Shown here in pieces: positions 47,796 through 56,591 of a stretch of DNA of 64,000 nt. The first letter of the stretch is position 1, and each line of letters starts with the position of its first letter. The notes beneath the pieces are model-generated. The model searched no databases. It worked only from the letters and a program-made list of their open reading frames with translations, and had not been told where the DNA came from. A program made the translations under genes and the position numbers. The stretch lies in contig CAYTLW010000020.1 in assembly GCA_964438735.1 (NCBI GenBank), positions 1-64,000 on the forward strand, read 5' to 3'. Origin of the DNA: CAYTLW01 sp964438735 (GTDB taxonomy: Bacteria; Myxococcota_A; UBA9042).

Positions 47796-49613
47796 ATGAA
47801 AAGGCTCAGTGGTCGGCATCTGGCGGTCCGGTTTGCGCTCCTTGGCGCAGGTCTGGCGGTGGCTGTTGTGGGCGGCTGTGGCGAGACGGGCGAGGAGCCG
47901 GGTGCTGATGCGGGCGGTGACGTCGCCGCTATCGTTGACGCCGGGCCTCCTTGTAGCGATGGGCCGGCGTGCCCGTGTTCGCCGGCTCGGCAGGGGTTGG
48001 CCTGTGATGATGGCGACCCCTGTTCCAAAGGCGAACTGTGCACCGGTGGCGTGTGTGGGGGCGGCGAGATTCGGGTGTGCGTGTCCAGTGCGCCGTGTTT
48101 TGAGGGGACCTGCCTGCCGGCGACCGGGAAATGCCAGTTCCATGCGGCTCCGGATGGCTATTGGTGCGATGACGGCGACATCTGCACGCATACGGATCGA
48201 TGCAAGACGGGCCATTGCCTGGGCGAGGGGCTGGATTGTGATGATGGCAATCCCTGCACGGCGGGGTCCTGCGCGGCCGGCCAGGGGTGCAGCCACTCGC
48301 CCATCGGGGTCGCTTGTGAGGATGGCGACATCTGCACGTCGCAGGACACCTGCAAGGAAGGGGTCTGTACCGGCCTGGCCACCGATTGCCACGATGGCAA
48401 CGCCTGCACGACCGATGCCTGCAACGGCGGCTGCAAGAATGTGCCGGCGGTCGATGGAGATGATTGCGGCCCGGGCATGACCTGCACGTTGGGGCTGTGC
48501 ACCAACAGCTGCAAACCCTGGGGCAAGGTCATCGGCGGCAAGGAGCCCGATGGCTTCCTGGCCGTGACAGCCCACGATGATGGCGGCTGGACCGCGGTGG
48601 GCTGGACGGCGTCCAAGGGCGCAGGACAGGTGGACGCCTGGGTGGTCCGCTTCGACAGCAAGTGGACCATCAGTGTCGACAAGGCCATGGGCGGCAAGAG
48701 TGAAGAGCGCTGGCTGGATGTGGCGGCGTTGGGCGACGGCGGCGACCTGCTCGGTGGCTGGACCGGCTCCAACGGCAACGGCGAGTCCGACGGCTGGATC
48801 GCGCGCCTGGACGCCAAGGGCAAGCAGCTGTGGCAGGTGTGGCATGGCGGCAAGGGCTTTGACCGGATCTCCGGCGTCGTGGCGGGCCCCAACGGTGGCG
48901 CGATCGCCGTCGGCACACGCGACCTGGGGGGCAACGCCAAGGGCCAGGCGTGGCTGCTCAGGCTGTCGGCCACGGGCGCGCTGTTGAGCGAGAACACCTG
49001 GGGTGGCGAGGCCAATGACAGTTTCGCAGACGTGGCCGTCACCCAGAACATGGTGGTGGCCGCCGGGCTGACCTTCACCAGCGGACCCAAAGGAGATGGC
49101 GCCGGGCTCGTCATGGGGCTGGACAACCAGGACAAGAAGATGTGGGAGCTGCTCATCGGTGGGCCGAAGTACGAAGTCGCGACCGCTGTGCTGTACCAGA
49201 ACGGCGGCATGTTCTACGTCGTCGGCGGCAGCAACGACACGATCAGCGGCGACTACGACGGCCTGCTGTCGGCCTTCAACAACGCCGGCAAGGTGGAGTG
49301 GACCAAAAAGTTCGGCACCAAAGCCGACGATCGTTTCGAGGCCGTGACCTTCATGGGCAATGGCGTCGTCGCAGTGGGCTATACGGACGGTGGCTTCGGC
49401 AAGGCCGAGCAGGGCTGGGTGGCCAGACTGGACAACAGCGGCAAGCTCATCTGGCAGCAGACCGCCGGCGGGCCCGGACAGGATCGGCTGCAGGGCGTGG
49501 CGCGCACCTGGGATAGCGGCGTGGTGGCGGTCGGCGTGAGCACCGTGGGTGGCGACGATACCGACGGCTGGGTCACCCGGCTGGACGGGCTCGGCCAGGC
49601 CCAGTGCAATTGA
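47796..49613 (+). CDS. Cys-rich repeat lipoprotein with C-terminal propeller
   Basis: The 605-residue product begins with a signal and lipobox (LAVAVVGGC). Residues ~48-225 are Cys-rich units of the same CDDGDxCTxxDxCxxGxC design as the three giant lipoproteins, but fewer (about four). Residues ~240-605 are about seven ~50-residue repeats with D-G, VGWT and D-W-RLD-G elements (GWTAVGWTAS, WIARLDAKGKQLWQVW, WVARLDNSGKLIWQQT). They predict a seven-bladed propeller related to the C-terminus of the protein at 17705-20665. It is probably surface-anchored. It ends 16 bases before the racemase gene, so the two may be cotranscribed. Confidence 0.85.
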   Translation: MKRLSGRHLAVRFALLGAGLAVAVVGGCGETGEEPGADAGGDVAAIVDAGPPCSDGPACPCSPARQGLACDDGDPCSKGELCTGGVCGGGEIRVCVSSAPCFEGTCLPATGKCQFHAAPDGYWCDDGDICTHTDRCKTGHCLGEGLDCDDGNPCTAGSCAAGQGCSHSPIGVACEDGDICTSQDTCKEGVCTGLATDCHDGNACTTDACNGGCKNVPAVDGDDCGPGMTCTLGLCTNSCKPWGKVIGGKEPDGFLAVTAHDDGGWTAVGWTASKGAGQVDAWVVRFDSKWTISVDKAMGGKSEERWLDVAALGDGGDLLGGWTGSNGNGESDGWIARLDAKGKQLWQVWHGGKGFDRISGVVAGPNGGAIAVGTRDLGGNAKGQAWLLRLSATGALLSENTWGGEANDSFADVAVTQNMVVAAGLTFTSGPKGDGAGLVMGLDNQDKKMWELLIGGPKYEVATAVLYQNGGMFYVVGGSNDTISGDYDGLLSAFNNAGKVEWTKKFGTKADDRFEAVTFMGNGVVAVGYTDGGFGKAEQGWVARLDNSGKLIWQQTAGGPGQDRLQGVARTWDSGVVAVGVSTVGGDDTDGWVTRLDGLGQAQCN

Positions 49614-49629
49614 CTGTCGGGAGAGTGGG

Positions 49630-50817
49630 ATGACTGCAACGGGAGCCCTGAGCGGGCTGCGGATCCTGGACTTCACCACCCTGTATCCCGGCCCATTGGC
49701 GACCATGTTGCTGGCCGACCTGGGCGCCGAGGTGGTGCGCGTCGATGCGCCCGACCGGACCGACATGTTGCGCTGGTTGCCACCGCAAGGCGCCGACGGC
49801 CAGGGCACGCTCTACCGGATGGTCAACCGCAACAAGCGGTCGATCCAGGTCGATCTCAAGTCGCCGGAGGGGGCTGCGCTCATCCACCGACTCGTCGCCC
49901 ACTACGACATCGTCGTCGAGCAGTTTCGGCCGGGCGTGATGGATCGCCTGGGCATCGGCTGGCAGTCATTGAAGACGAGCGCGCCGGGCTTGATCTACTG
50001 CGCCATCTCGTCCTACGGCCAGACGGGGCCCCTGACGAAGCGACCCGGGCATGACATCAACTTCCTGGCCCTGTCCGGCCTGTCGCATCACCTCGGTCGA
50101 CAGGGCGCTGGGCCCCTGCCCCTGGGCACGCTGGTGGGCGATGTAGGCGGCGGCACCTGGCCTGCGGTGGCTGGACTGCTGGCCGCGGTGGTGCATCGAC
50201 AGCGGACCGGTGAGGGGCAGTTCATCGACATCAGCATGACCGATGGCGCCCTGCTCATGAACAACATGGCCGCGGCGGTGACCCTGGCCGACGCCGGCGA
50301 CGTCACGGCTGAAGGGACATGGCTCAACGGCGGCGGGCTGTACGACTACTACGCCACCAAAGACGAGCGCTGGCTGTCTGTGGGTGCCTTGGAGCCCAAG
50401 TTCTACGCCATGTTCCTGCAGGCTATCGAGCGACCGGATCTGGAGCCGCTGTTCATGGCCCTGGGCGCCGACGCCCGACCACTCAAGGAAGCGGTGGCCG
50501 AGACGATCGCCGGCCAGGACCTGGCCCACTGGCTCGAGGTCTTCGACCGCCTGCCGTGCTGCGTCGAGGCCGTGCTGACCCCCACCGAGGCGGTGCAGAG
50601 CGAGCTCTTCGCGGAGCGACAGATGGTGGTCGATGTGCCCTTGCCCGAAGGCGGCAGCCAGGCCCAGGTGGGCAATCCCCTGAAGCTCTCGGCCTGCCCG
50701 CCCCGTTACGAGCATGGCAGCGTGCCACCGGGTGCCGACAACGCCGCGGTGCTGGCCGAATGCGGCCTGGACGCGGACGAGATCGATGCGCTGAAGACGG
50801 CGGGCGTACTCGGCTGA
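49630..50817 (+). CDS. Alpha-methylacyl-CoA racemase (CoA-transferase family III)
   Basis: The enzyme inverts the 2-methyl centre of branched acyl-CoA so that beta-oxidation can proceed. The 395-residue protein starts at ATG 49630 after GGGAGAG. The catalytic residues known for bacterial alpha-methylacyl-CoA racemase are present with matching spacing: His141 (GHDINFLALSG), Asp171 (GDVGGG) and Glu255 (GALEPKFY). The CoA-binding N-region is LRILDFTTLYPGPLATMLLADLGAEV. These residues separate it from true CaiB/Frc transferases, which use a single Asp. It supports oxidation of methyl-branched fatty acids together with the dehydrogenases in this window. Confidence 0.9.
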   Translation: MTATGALSGLRILDFTTLYPGPLATMLLADLGAEVVRVDAPDRTDMLRWLPPQGADGQGTLYRMVNRNKRSIQVDLKSPEGAALIHRLVAHYDIVVEQFRPGVMDRLGIGWQSLKTSAPGLIYCAISSYGQTGPLTKRPGHDINFLALSGLSHHLGRQGAGPLPLGTLVGDVGGGTWPAVAGLLAAVVHRQRTGEGQFIDISMTDGALLMNNMAAAVTLADAGDVTAEGTWLNGGGLYDYYATKDERWLSVGALEPKFYAMFLQAIERPDLEPLFMALGADARPLKEAVAETIAGQDLAHWLEVFDRLPCCVEAVLTPTEAVQSELFAERQMVVDVPLPEGGSQAQVGNPLKLSACPPRYEHGSVPPGADNAAVLAECGLDADEIDALKTAGVLG

Positions 50818-50847
50818 GCCGGGCGCCGACGGGGCGTGGCAGTTCGA

Positions 50848-53280
50848 CTAGTTCTTGGTGACGATGGCGCCGCCCGGATAGCCGTAGCTGACGTAGTTAT
50901 CCCAGCCATAGACCACCAGGCCCACGGGTTTGGTCGCCTCGAGTTTGTGCGCGCCCTGCTTGATGGGCAGGCGGGCGACGGACCACTGGCCGCCAGCGAA
51001 AGACTTGAAGGCGCCGGGCACGACCTGCACGCCGTCGACCTTGACGATGGTGCCGGGCTTGGCGACCACGTTGATGAAGTTCTGGGCGTACTTGTTGGGC
51101 ACCAGGAAGACATAGCCGTCCAGGTACTGCTTGTCGGACACGGCGATGATGAACGCCGGATCGCCGATCTTGGCGTCCGCAGGCTCCTGGATGTTCGGGC
51201 AATCTGCGTTCTTCTTGCACTGCCACTTGGTCTTGAACTTGTTGTGCATCGTGGCGCAGATCTTCAGGTTGTTGCCATAAGGCACGTTGCACACGTCGTT
51301 GTTGGGGTTGGGCGCATGAGACGACGCCAGGTACTGGCCGACCTGGATCGGGTGGTTGGACGTGATGACGAAGTCCTGGTCGGACTCCAGCTCGAACCAC
51401 TGACCCTGATTCAGGGTCGGGATGGGCGCCTGGGGTGGGTTCGTCTGCACGACGGTGCCGTTCTGCGCGGCCAGGATGCGCCAGGCGTCCTTTTCCTTGC
51501 CCCGAGGCTGTGACTTGGTGGCCACATAGGTCTTGCCCCAGGCGGCGACCGGGAAGAGCTGCTCCTCGAGGTGGTCGGCGCAGCAGGTAACCGGGCAATC
51601 GTTATTGCTCTTGCAGGACCAGCCCTGGTACTGGCACGTGCCGCTCTTGGCACCGGGCGCCTTGACGCACTTGTTGGTATTGGGCGCGTTGGAGGCCTCG
51701 GAGCCACCGAAAACGGCGATGGGCTTGTCCGCCTTGATCCACGAACCGGTCATATCGGCGCCGTTGGCGTTGGTCTCCACATTGAGGACCTGACCTTCCT
51801 GGAGCGTGAAGGTCTTGATCTGCCCCCACGGCCCCGGCGGGATGGCCTGGCCGGCGCCCGAACCGGCCAACGTGGTGGCCGAGACCAGCACCTTGACCTT
51901 CGTTACGCCCTTCTGGGTGGCGACGACGGTCAGGTACCCCTTCAGCGCTTCGTGGGTCTGCTGGCGGGTCATGACCCAGTACTCGGTGCCGACCGCGTTC
52001 GATGGCAGCAGCAACGAGGCGTCGTTGCTGAACACATCCACGTTCTGCAGCGGGTTGAACTGGTAGGCAACGATGGGCTGATTGCTCTTGATGCGATAGG
52101 CGAGCTTGTTGATAGAGGTGCCGTCCTGGTTGAGCGGCTTCACCTTCCACTTGGGGTCTGGCAGGTTGATGATCTTCAGACCCTTGGGCTGCACGGAGTA
52201 CTTGGCTTTGTGGCCGGTACCCGCCTCCACCGTGACCAGGGCGATGGCGTCCTTGGTATTGCTGACGATGACCGAGAACTGGGAGTTCTGGGCGTCGTAC
52301 ACCTTGCCGCCCTTGCCCGGCACCATGGCGTTGTCCAGGTCGACCGCCCAGTAGTCGCAGCCGACGTTGGTATTGGCCTTGAAGTCCGAGTCGCAGGGGT
52401 TGACGCAGAGGCCGCCCAGGCAGACGAGGCCGAGGGCGCCGCAGTCGTGCTGGACCTTGTAGCCGCTGCCGTCGGGCTGGCAGAGCAGGCCCTGGTTGTT
52501 CTCGCACTTCATCAGGCCGGGAGTGCACGCCTGGCATTTGCCGTCGGTGCAGGTCTCGCCGACCTTGCAGATCTTCAGGATGTCGGCGTCGTTGCCGGTG
52601 GCGTTGCACTTCATCTGCACCGTGCTCTCGGAGAGGCCGGGCTGGGGTTTGGCGCAGAACTCTGTGTTGGGCAGGCACTTGCGGCAGGCGCCATCGTGGC
52701 AGATGGGTTTGGGATCTTCACACGAGCTCTTGTTGAAGCCCTTGCCGTCGGCCTTGCAGGTCTCCAGGAAGCTGTCCTTGCAGGCCGTCGAGCCCGGCAC
52801 GCAGTTGATCTCGGTGCACTTGTGGTTGTTGCAGTAGCCGGTGGTCTTGGCGCAGTGGAAGTCGACCACGCACTCCACACAGGTCTGGCTGGCAAAGTCG
52901 CACCAGGGGGTGGCCGGGTGGGGCTGGCAGGCGCTTGGGGTGGCGCAGGCGGGGCCGGTGGGATTGGTCACATCGGGTGTACCCGGCTTGGTGTCCTTGT
53001 CCTTGGGGGGCGTGCCGGAATCGGTGGCGGGGCCGGTATCGATCGGCTTGCCCGTGTCGTCCAGCGCGACGTCCACGGTGCTGCCGGCGTCGGTGACCGG
53101 TGCGGTGGTGCCGGTGGCATCGCTGGCCGTGTCGACGGGGAAGCCGCTGTCCCAGACGATGCCGTTGTTGCCGGTGGGGCCGGTGCCGTCGGTGCCGCAA
53201 GCCGGCGCGCAGAGAAGCAGCGCCAGGGGCAGCAGCAGCCAGCGAATGGGGACGGCGGGGGCCGCGTGGAGGGTGTTCAT
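50848..53280 (-). CDS. Cys-rich lipoprotein with IgGFc-binding-type domain
   Basis: The 810-residue product starts at ATG 53280 (MNTLHAAPAV) after GAGGAG. The signal ends in a probable lipobox (LLLCAPACG). An Asp/Thr/Pro-rich spacer and a Cys-rich region follow to about residue 295 (CVECVVDFHCAKTTGYC, CVPGSTACKDSFLETC and similar). From ~297 the sequence matches the bacterial IgGFc_binding (PF17517) domain: GCDYWAVDLDNA, ISVIVSN-type strands (FSVIVSNTKDAIALV), VGTEYWVMT, PIAVFGGSEA, CCADHLEEQLFPVAAWGKTY, FVITSNHPIQVGQYL and a late VDGVQV-type beta-sandwich. It is related to FCGBP-like surface proteins and is probably an adhesin or matrix-binding protein. Its own promoter lies at 53387-53415. 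Confidence 0.85.
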   Translation of the reverse strand: MNTLHAAPAVPIRWLLLPLALLLCAPACGTDGTGPTGNNGIVWDSGFPVDTASDATGTTAPVTDAGSTVDVALDDTGKPIDTGPATDSGTPPKDKDTKPGTPDVTNPTGPACATPSACQPHPATPWCDFASQTCVECVVDFHCAKTTGYCNNHKCTEINCVPGSTACKDSFLETCKADGKGFNKSSCEDPKPICHDGACRKCLPNTEFCAKPQPGLSESTVQMKCNATGNDADILKICKVGETCTDGKCQACTPGLMKCENNQGLLCQPDGSGYKVQHDCGALGLVCLGGLCVNPCDSDFKANTNVGCDYWAVDLDNAMVPGKGGKVYDAQNSQFSVIVSNTKDAIALVTVEAGTGHKAKYSVQPKGLKIINLPDPKWKVKPLNQDGTSINKLAYRIKSNQPIVAYQFNPLQNVDVFSNDASLLLPSNAVGTEYWVMTRQQTHEALKGYLTVVATQKGVTKVKVLVSATTLAGSGAGQAIPPGPWGQIKTFTLQEGQVLNVETNANGADMTGSWIKADKPIAVFGGSEASNAPNTNKCVKAPGAKSGTCQYQGWSCKSNNDCPVTCCADHLEEQLFPVAAWGKTYVATKSQPRGKEKDAWRILAAQNGTVVQTNPPQAPIPTLNQGQWFELESDQDFVITSNHPIQVGQYLASSHAPNPNNDVCNVPYGNNLKICATMHNKFKTKWQCKKNADCPNIQEPADAKIGDPAFIIAVSDKQYLDGYVFLVPNKYAQNFINVVAKPGTIVKVDGVQVVPGAFKSFAGGQWSVARLPIKQGAHKLEATKPVGLVVYGWDNYVSYGYPGGAIVTKN

Positions 53281-53386
53281 GGAAGGCGCTCCTCGCCGCC
53301 AGGCGGTCTTGACCATCGCTGGCAGGCGTCCGACGCGACAGGATCCGGTCGCCACAAAGGGGGCCGTTCGCGCGCGCGGACACGAA

Positions 53387-53415
53387 AGTGTATCCGCAGC
53401 CCACTGGCCAGACAA
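53387..53415 (-). promoter_or_regulatory. Sigma70-like promoter for the IgGFc-binding lipoprotein
   Basis: On the minus strand, TTGTCT (53415-53410), 17 bases, TACACT (53392-53387). The transcript would carry a leader of about 100 bases before ATG 53280. Confidence 0.45.
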
Positions 53416-53462
53416 ACACCAAGTTGTGCGCAAGTGCGTGCAACGAGGCTTCGCGGCCTCGA

Positions 53463-54500
53463 TCATGGCAGTGAACTGAACTCCAACCGCCTGTGTGCAG
53501 CCCGGATGGCGGTGAAGTCTCCGCCAGGCAGCAACTCGGAGAATGTGCGAACGGCGTGATCGAGCGCCGCCGATGGTCTGCAGGCCAGGCTGTCCGATGG
53601 GACCGCCGCGCGAAGATCGCCGACCAGGCCAGCAAGCGGTGGCAACGGCGACAGCGACAGCGCCCGGCGCAACCCGTCCAGGGCCAGCCAGGCCACCCGC
53701 AGACGCCCCTCGCGGCTGTGTCCGGCGATGTGGGGCGTGGCCAGGTCGTATTGGCGTATGTGCTCGGGTCGAGGCTCGCCCAACAGGGTGTCGAATACGA
53801 GCCGGGACAGATGACCGCGTCGTCGGGCGGCGATCGCGGCGTCTTCATCCACCACGCCGCCTCGCGCAGCGTTGAGCAGGACCGCGCCTGGCAAGCGGGC
53901 GATCACAGCTTCGTTGACCAGTCCGGCGGTGGCGTGGGGACCGTTTCGGGTCAGCGGTACGTGCAGGGTCAGGGCATCACATGGCTGTCGCAGCGCCCGA
54001 TCGAGGTCCACATGGGCGAATCCAGGCTCGCGCTGGGCGCGGGGCGGGTCGACGGCGATCACCGTGGCGCCGAGTCCCGTCAGGCGTTTGACCACCCTGC
54101 CGCCCACAGCGCCGACGCCGACCACAACCACGCGCCGTCCGACCAGGGAGGCACCCAGGGGCTGGTCGAAGGAGCGCGCCAACGCCCACTGCACCCAGTC
54201 TGCGACGGCTTCCGCATTGCCGCCCCGGCCGGTGATCAGGGGCAGCCAGGCGGCCTCGATGGCGGCTTCGTCCACATGGTCGGTACCCGAGGACGCCGTG
54301 GCGACAACCCGCAGGTCGGGCAGATAGCGCAGGTCGCCGGCGGTCACTCGGGCCGTGGACCGCACGGCTAGCCCGACCACATCGGCACCGTCGTTGCGCG
54401 GCAGCTTCGGGCCATCGAAAGGCACCGCCGCCATGCCGGCCAGCCATGACGTGGGCACCGCCTCGCTCAAGCTGCGCTGGATCCAGACTCGGGCCGCCAT
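53463..54500 (-). CDS. pdxB: Erythronate-4-phosphate dehydrogenase-like protein
   Basis: PdxB oxidises 4-phosphoerythronate in the DXP-dependent vitamin B6 pathway. The 345-residue D-2-hydroxyacid dehydrogenase shows ATASSGTDHVDEAA, GRGGNAEAVADWV, the NAD-binding GVGAVGGRVVKRL, HVPLTRNGPHAT, LLNAARGGVVDE and the PdxB-type TPHIAGHSREGRLR with catalytic His. The segments SGTDHVD, GGNAEAVADW and HIAG(Y/H)S-EG are characteristic of PdxB rather than of SerA or lactate dehydrogenases. The C-terminal ~80 residues correspond to the PdxB dimerisation domain but are divergent. The start ATG 54500 has GGGAGGGG upstream. A related but different hydroxyacid substrate cannot be excluded. Confidence 0.8.
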   Translation of the reverse strand: MAARVWIQRSLSEAVPTSWLAGMAAVPFDGPKLPRNDGADVVGLAVRSTARVTAGDLRYLPDLRVVATASSGTDHVDEAAIEAAWLPLITGRGGNAEAVADWVQWALARSFDQPLGASLVGRRVVVVGVGAVGGRVVKRLTGLGATVIAVDPPRAQREPGFAHVDLDRALRQPCDALTLHVPLTRNGPHATAGLVNEAVIARLPGAVLLNAARGGVVDEDAAIAARRRGHLSRLVFDTLLGEPRPEHIRQYDLATPHIAGHSREGRLRVAWLALDGLRRALSLSPLPPLAGLVGDLRAAVPSDSLACRPSAALDHAVRTFSELLPGGDFTAIRAAHRRLEFSSLP

Positions 54501-54637
54501 GCACCCCTCCCAGGGCCGCCTTACCCCAGATCGCCGCGCAGCGCATCCCGGACGTCAACGGGCGGGTTTGCCGACATTGGCTGCCTGCGCGACCATAGGC
54601 GAGCCAGCCCCGTGCACGGCTGGCCGACCCGAGGGCC

Positions 54638-56566
54638 ATGATCCAGGCAGCATTGCAGCGACGACCCTGGGCAGGCGCTGGACTCGCCGCCCTGCTGGCG
54701 GTGGCCCTCTACGGCCAGACCATCAGCCACGACTTCGTATACGACGACCAGATGGCCATCGTCGCCAATCCCGCCGTGCAGACCGCGGACGTGGCCCTGA
54801 TCCTCACCAGCAACTTCTGGGGCCCGGCCGAGGCCGATCGCATCGCCACCTGGCGGCCTGCCGTCACCGCGTCGTTCGCGCTGGACGCGACCCTGGCCGA
54901 CGTGATCGGGCCCGGGGTTCAGGCGGCCTGGATGCACGCCGTCAATGTGCTCTTCCTGGTCGGGCTTTGCGTGGCCTTCTGGCTGCTCTGCCGGGCGCTG
55001 GGCGCGGGGGCCGGGGCCGCGACGCTGGGAGCGATGCTGCTGGCCTGCCACCCGGCCGCCAGCGAGTCGGGTGCCTGGCTGGTGGCCCGCGCGGACCTGA
55101 TGGTGGCCCTGTTCGGCATGCTCTACCTGCGCGCCCACGTGCTCGGTCGGCACGGCCAGGCTGTGGGCTGGTTGATCCTGGCCGTCGCCAGCAAGGAGAC
55201 CGGGCTGTTGTTGCCCTTCGTGGCCGCGCTCTGGTCCCTGGGCCGGGCGCGCCGTCACAACGAAGCGCTGACCCTGCGGCCCTGGCTGATGGCGGCCGGC
55301 GTGATCGTCGCCTGGCTCGTGGGTCGCTGGTTGATCTTCGGCGGGCTGGTCGGACCGGCGCCCACCATGGTCGAAAACCCGGCCGTGGAGGCCGGCGGTG
55401 TGCAGCGGGTGCTGGCGGCCGTGCACGTCTTCGGGCTCGGCGCCCGTCTGCTGGGGCTGCCACTTTGGCTGAGCAGCGACTATGGCCTCGACCACTTTCC
55501 AGCCATGCAGATCAGCCACTGGACGGTCATCGGCGGCGCGGTGCTGATCGCTGGGATCGGGCTCGGCTGGCGCTGGTGGCGTCGGTGGCCCGATGGCCTG
55601 GTGTGGTGGGGGTTGCTGGCTGGGCCCGCGCTGCTCTACAGCCATGTGCTCACGCCCCTGCCGACCGGATTCGCGGAGCGGCTGTGGATGCTGCCCTTGT
55701 GCGGCCTCTGCGGTGCCCTCGCCTGCGGTCTCGGCAGCGCGGACTCCGCCGAAGAGCGGCCCTGGCTGCGGCCGCGCATGCTGGTCGCCATCGGCCTGAT
55801 CCTCTGCCTGGCGGGTGCCCTTCGAACGGCCTGGCGATTGCCCGACTGGCGCGATGACACCGCGGTTTATACGGCCATGTTGCGCGATGCGCCGCGCAGC
55901 TATCGCGGCCTGGTCAACGGCGCCTCGATCCTGGTCGAGCGCGGCGACGCCGACGCAGCCCGCCGGCTCCTGCAGGCGGCCACGAGGGTGCACGCCGCGA
56001 CGCCGCGGGCCTGGCTGAGCCTGGCCCAGGTGGAGATCGCCGCCGGCCAGCGAGACGCCGCCCTCGCGGCCTTGGGAGAGGCCGGGCGAGTCGGCGGTTC
56101 GACCGACAAGACCGCGGCCGTGCGCTGCGCCTGGCAGGTGCGTTGGGCGCCGCCGGATGTGGCGCTGAAGACCTGCGAGAAGGCGGCACGACCGGGCAGC
56201 AGGGGGCTGGATGGCGAGCGCTTGATGTACCTGGCCATGGCCAAGGATAAAGCCGGCGATGCAGCGGCCGCACGGGCCGGCATGGAAGCGGCCCTGAACG
56301 CCTTTCCCGGCCACCGCGTCCCGTTCATCGCACGCCTCAACGCCGGCGTGCTCTTTGCCCGCCAGCAGCACTGGGCACGGGCCCAGGATGAGCTGGAACT
56401 GGCCGTCGCCGGTCAGCCCGCGAATCCGGCCGCCAGGGCCATGCTGCAGGCCGTCTGCGAGCGCCACATGGTCTCTCTGCAGGACAAGGCCGGCGCCGAC
56501 GCCGTGCGGCAGCGGAATCGGGCCGTTCGCTGCGTGACCGAGCTCGGCCGACAGGGCGACAGTTGA
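54638..56566 (+). CDS. TMTC-like membrane protein with TPR domain (putative GT-C glycosyltransferase)
   Basis: The 642-residue protein has an N-terminal multi-pass membrane region (to about 405; about 9-11 helices). It carries the GT-C/TMTC motif SHDFVYDDQMAIVANPAV with an Asp pair in the first loop and HPAASESGAWLVARADLMVALF in a later one, both as in protein O-mannosyltransferase-like TMTC proteins. Residues ~420-640 are soluble and contain TPR-like helix pairs (YRGLVNGASILVERGDADAARRLL, AWLSLAQVEIAAGQRDAALAAL). It probably transfers a sugar from a lipid donor to exported proteins. The start ATG 54638 has GAGGG upstream. It is divergent from pdxB and 25 bases before the EMF gene. Confidence 0.78.
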   Translation: MIQAALQRRPWAGAGLAALLAVALYGQTISHDFVYDDQMAIVANPAVQTADVALILTSNFWGPAEADRIATWRPAVTASFALDATLADVIGPGVQAAWMHAVNVLFLVGLCVAFWLLCRALGAGAGAATLGAMLLACHPAASESGAWLVARADLMVALFGMLYLRAHVLGRHGQAVGWLILAVASKETGLLLPFVAALWSLGRARRHNEALTLRPWLMAAGVIVAWLVGRWLIFGGLVGPAPTMVENPAVEAGGVQRVLAAVHVFGLGARLLGLPLWLSSDYGLDHFPAMQISHWTVIGGAVLIAGIGLGWRWWRRWPDGLVWWGLLAGPALLYSHVLTPLPTGFAERLWMLPLCGLCGALACGLGSADSAEERPWLRPRMLVAIGLILCLAGALRTAWRLPDWRDDTAVYTAMLRDAPRSYRGLVNGASILVERGDADAARRLLQAATRVHAATPRAWLSLAQVEIAAGQRDAALAALGEAGRVGGSTDKTAAVRCAWQVRWAPPDVALKTCEKAARPGSRGLDGERLMYLAMAKDKAGDAAAARAGMEAALNAFPGHRVPFIARLNAGVLFARQQHWARAQDELELAVAGQPANPAARAMLQAVCERHMVSLQDKAGADAVRQRNRAVRCVTELGRQGDS

Positions 56567-56591
56567 CCGATCGGCGTGGTAGAAACGGGCT

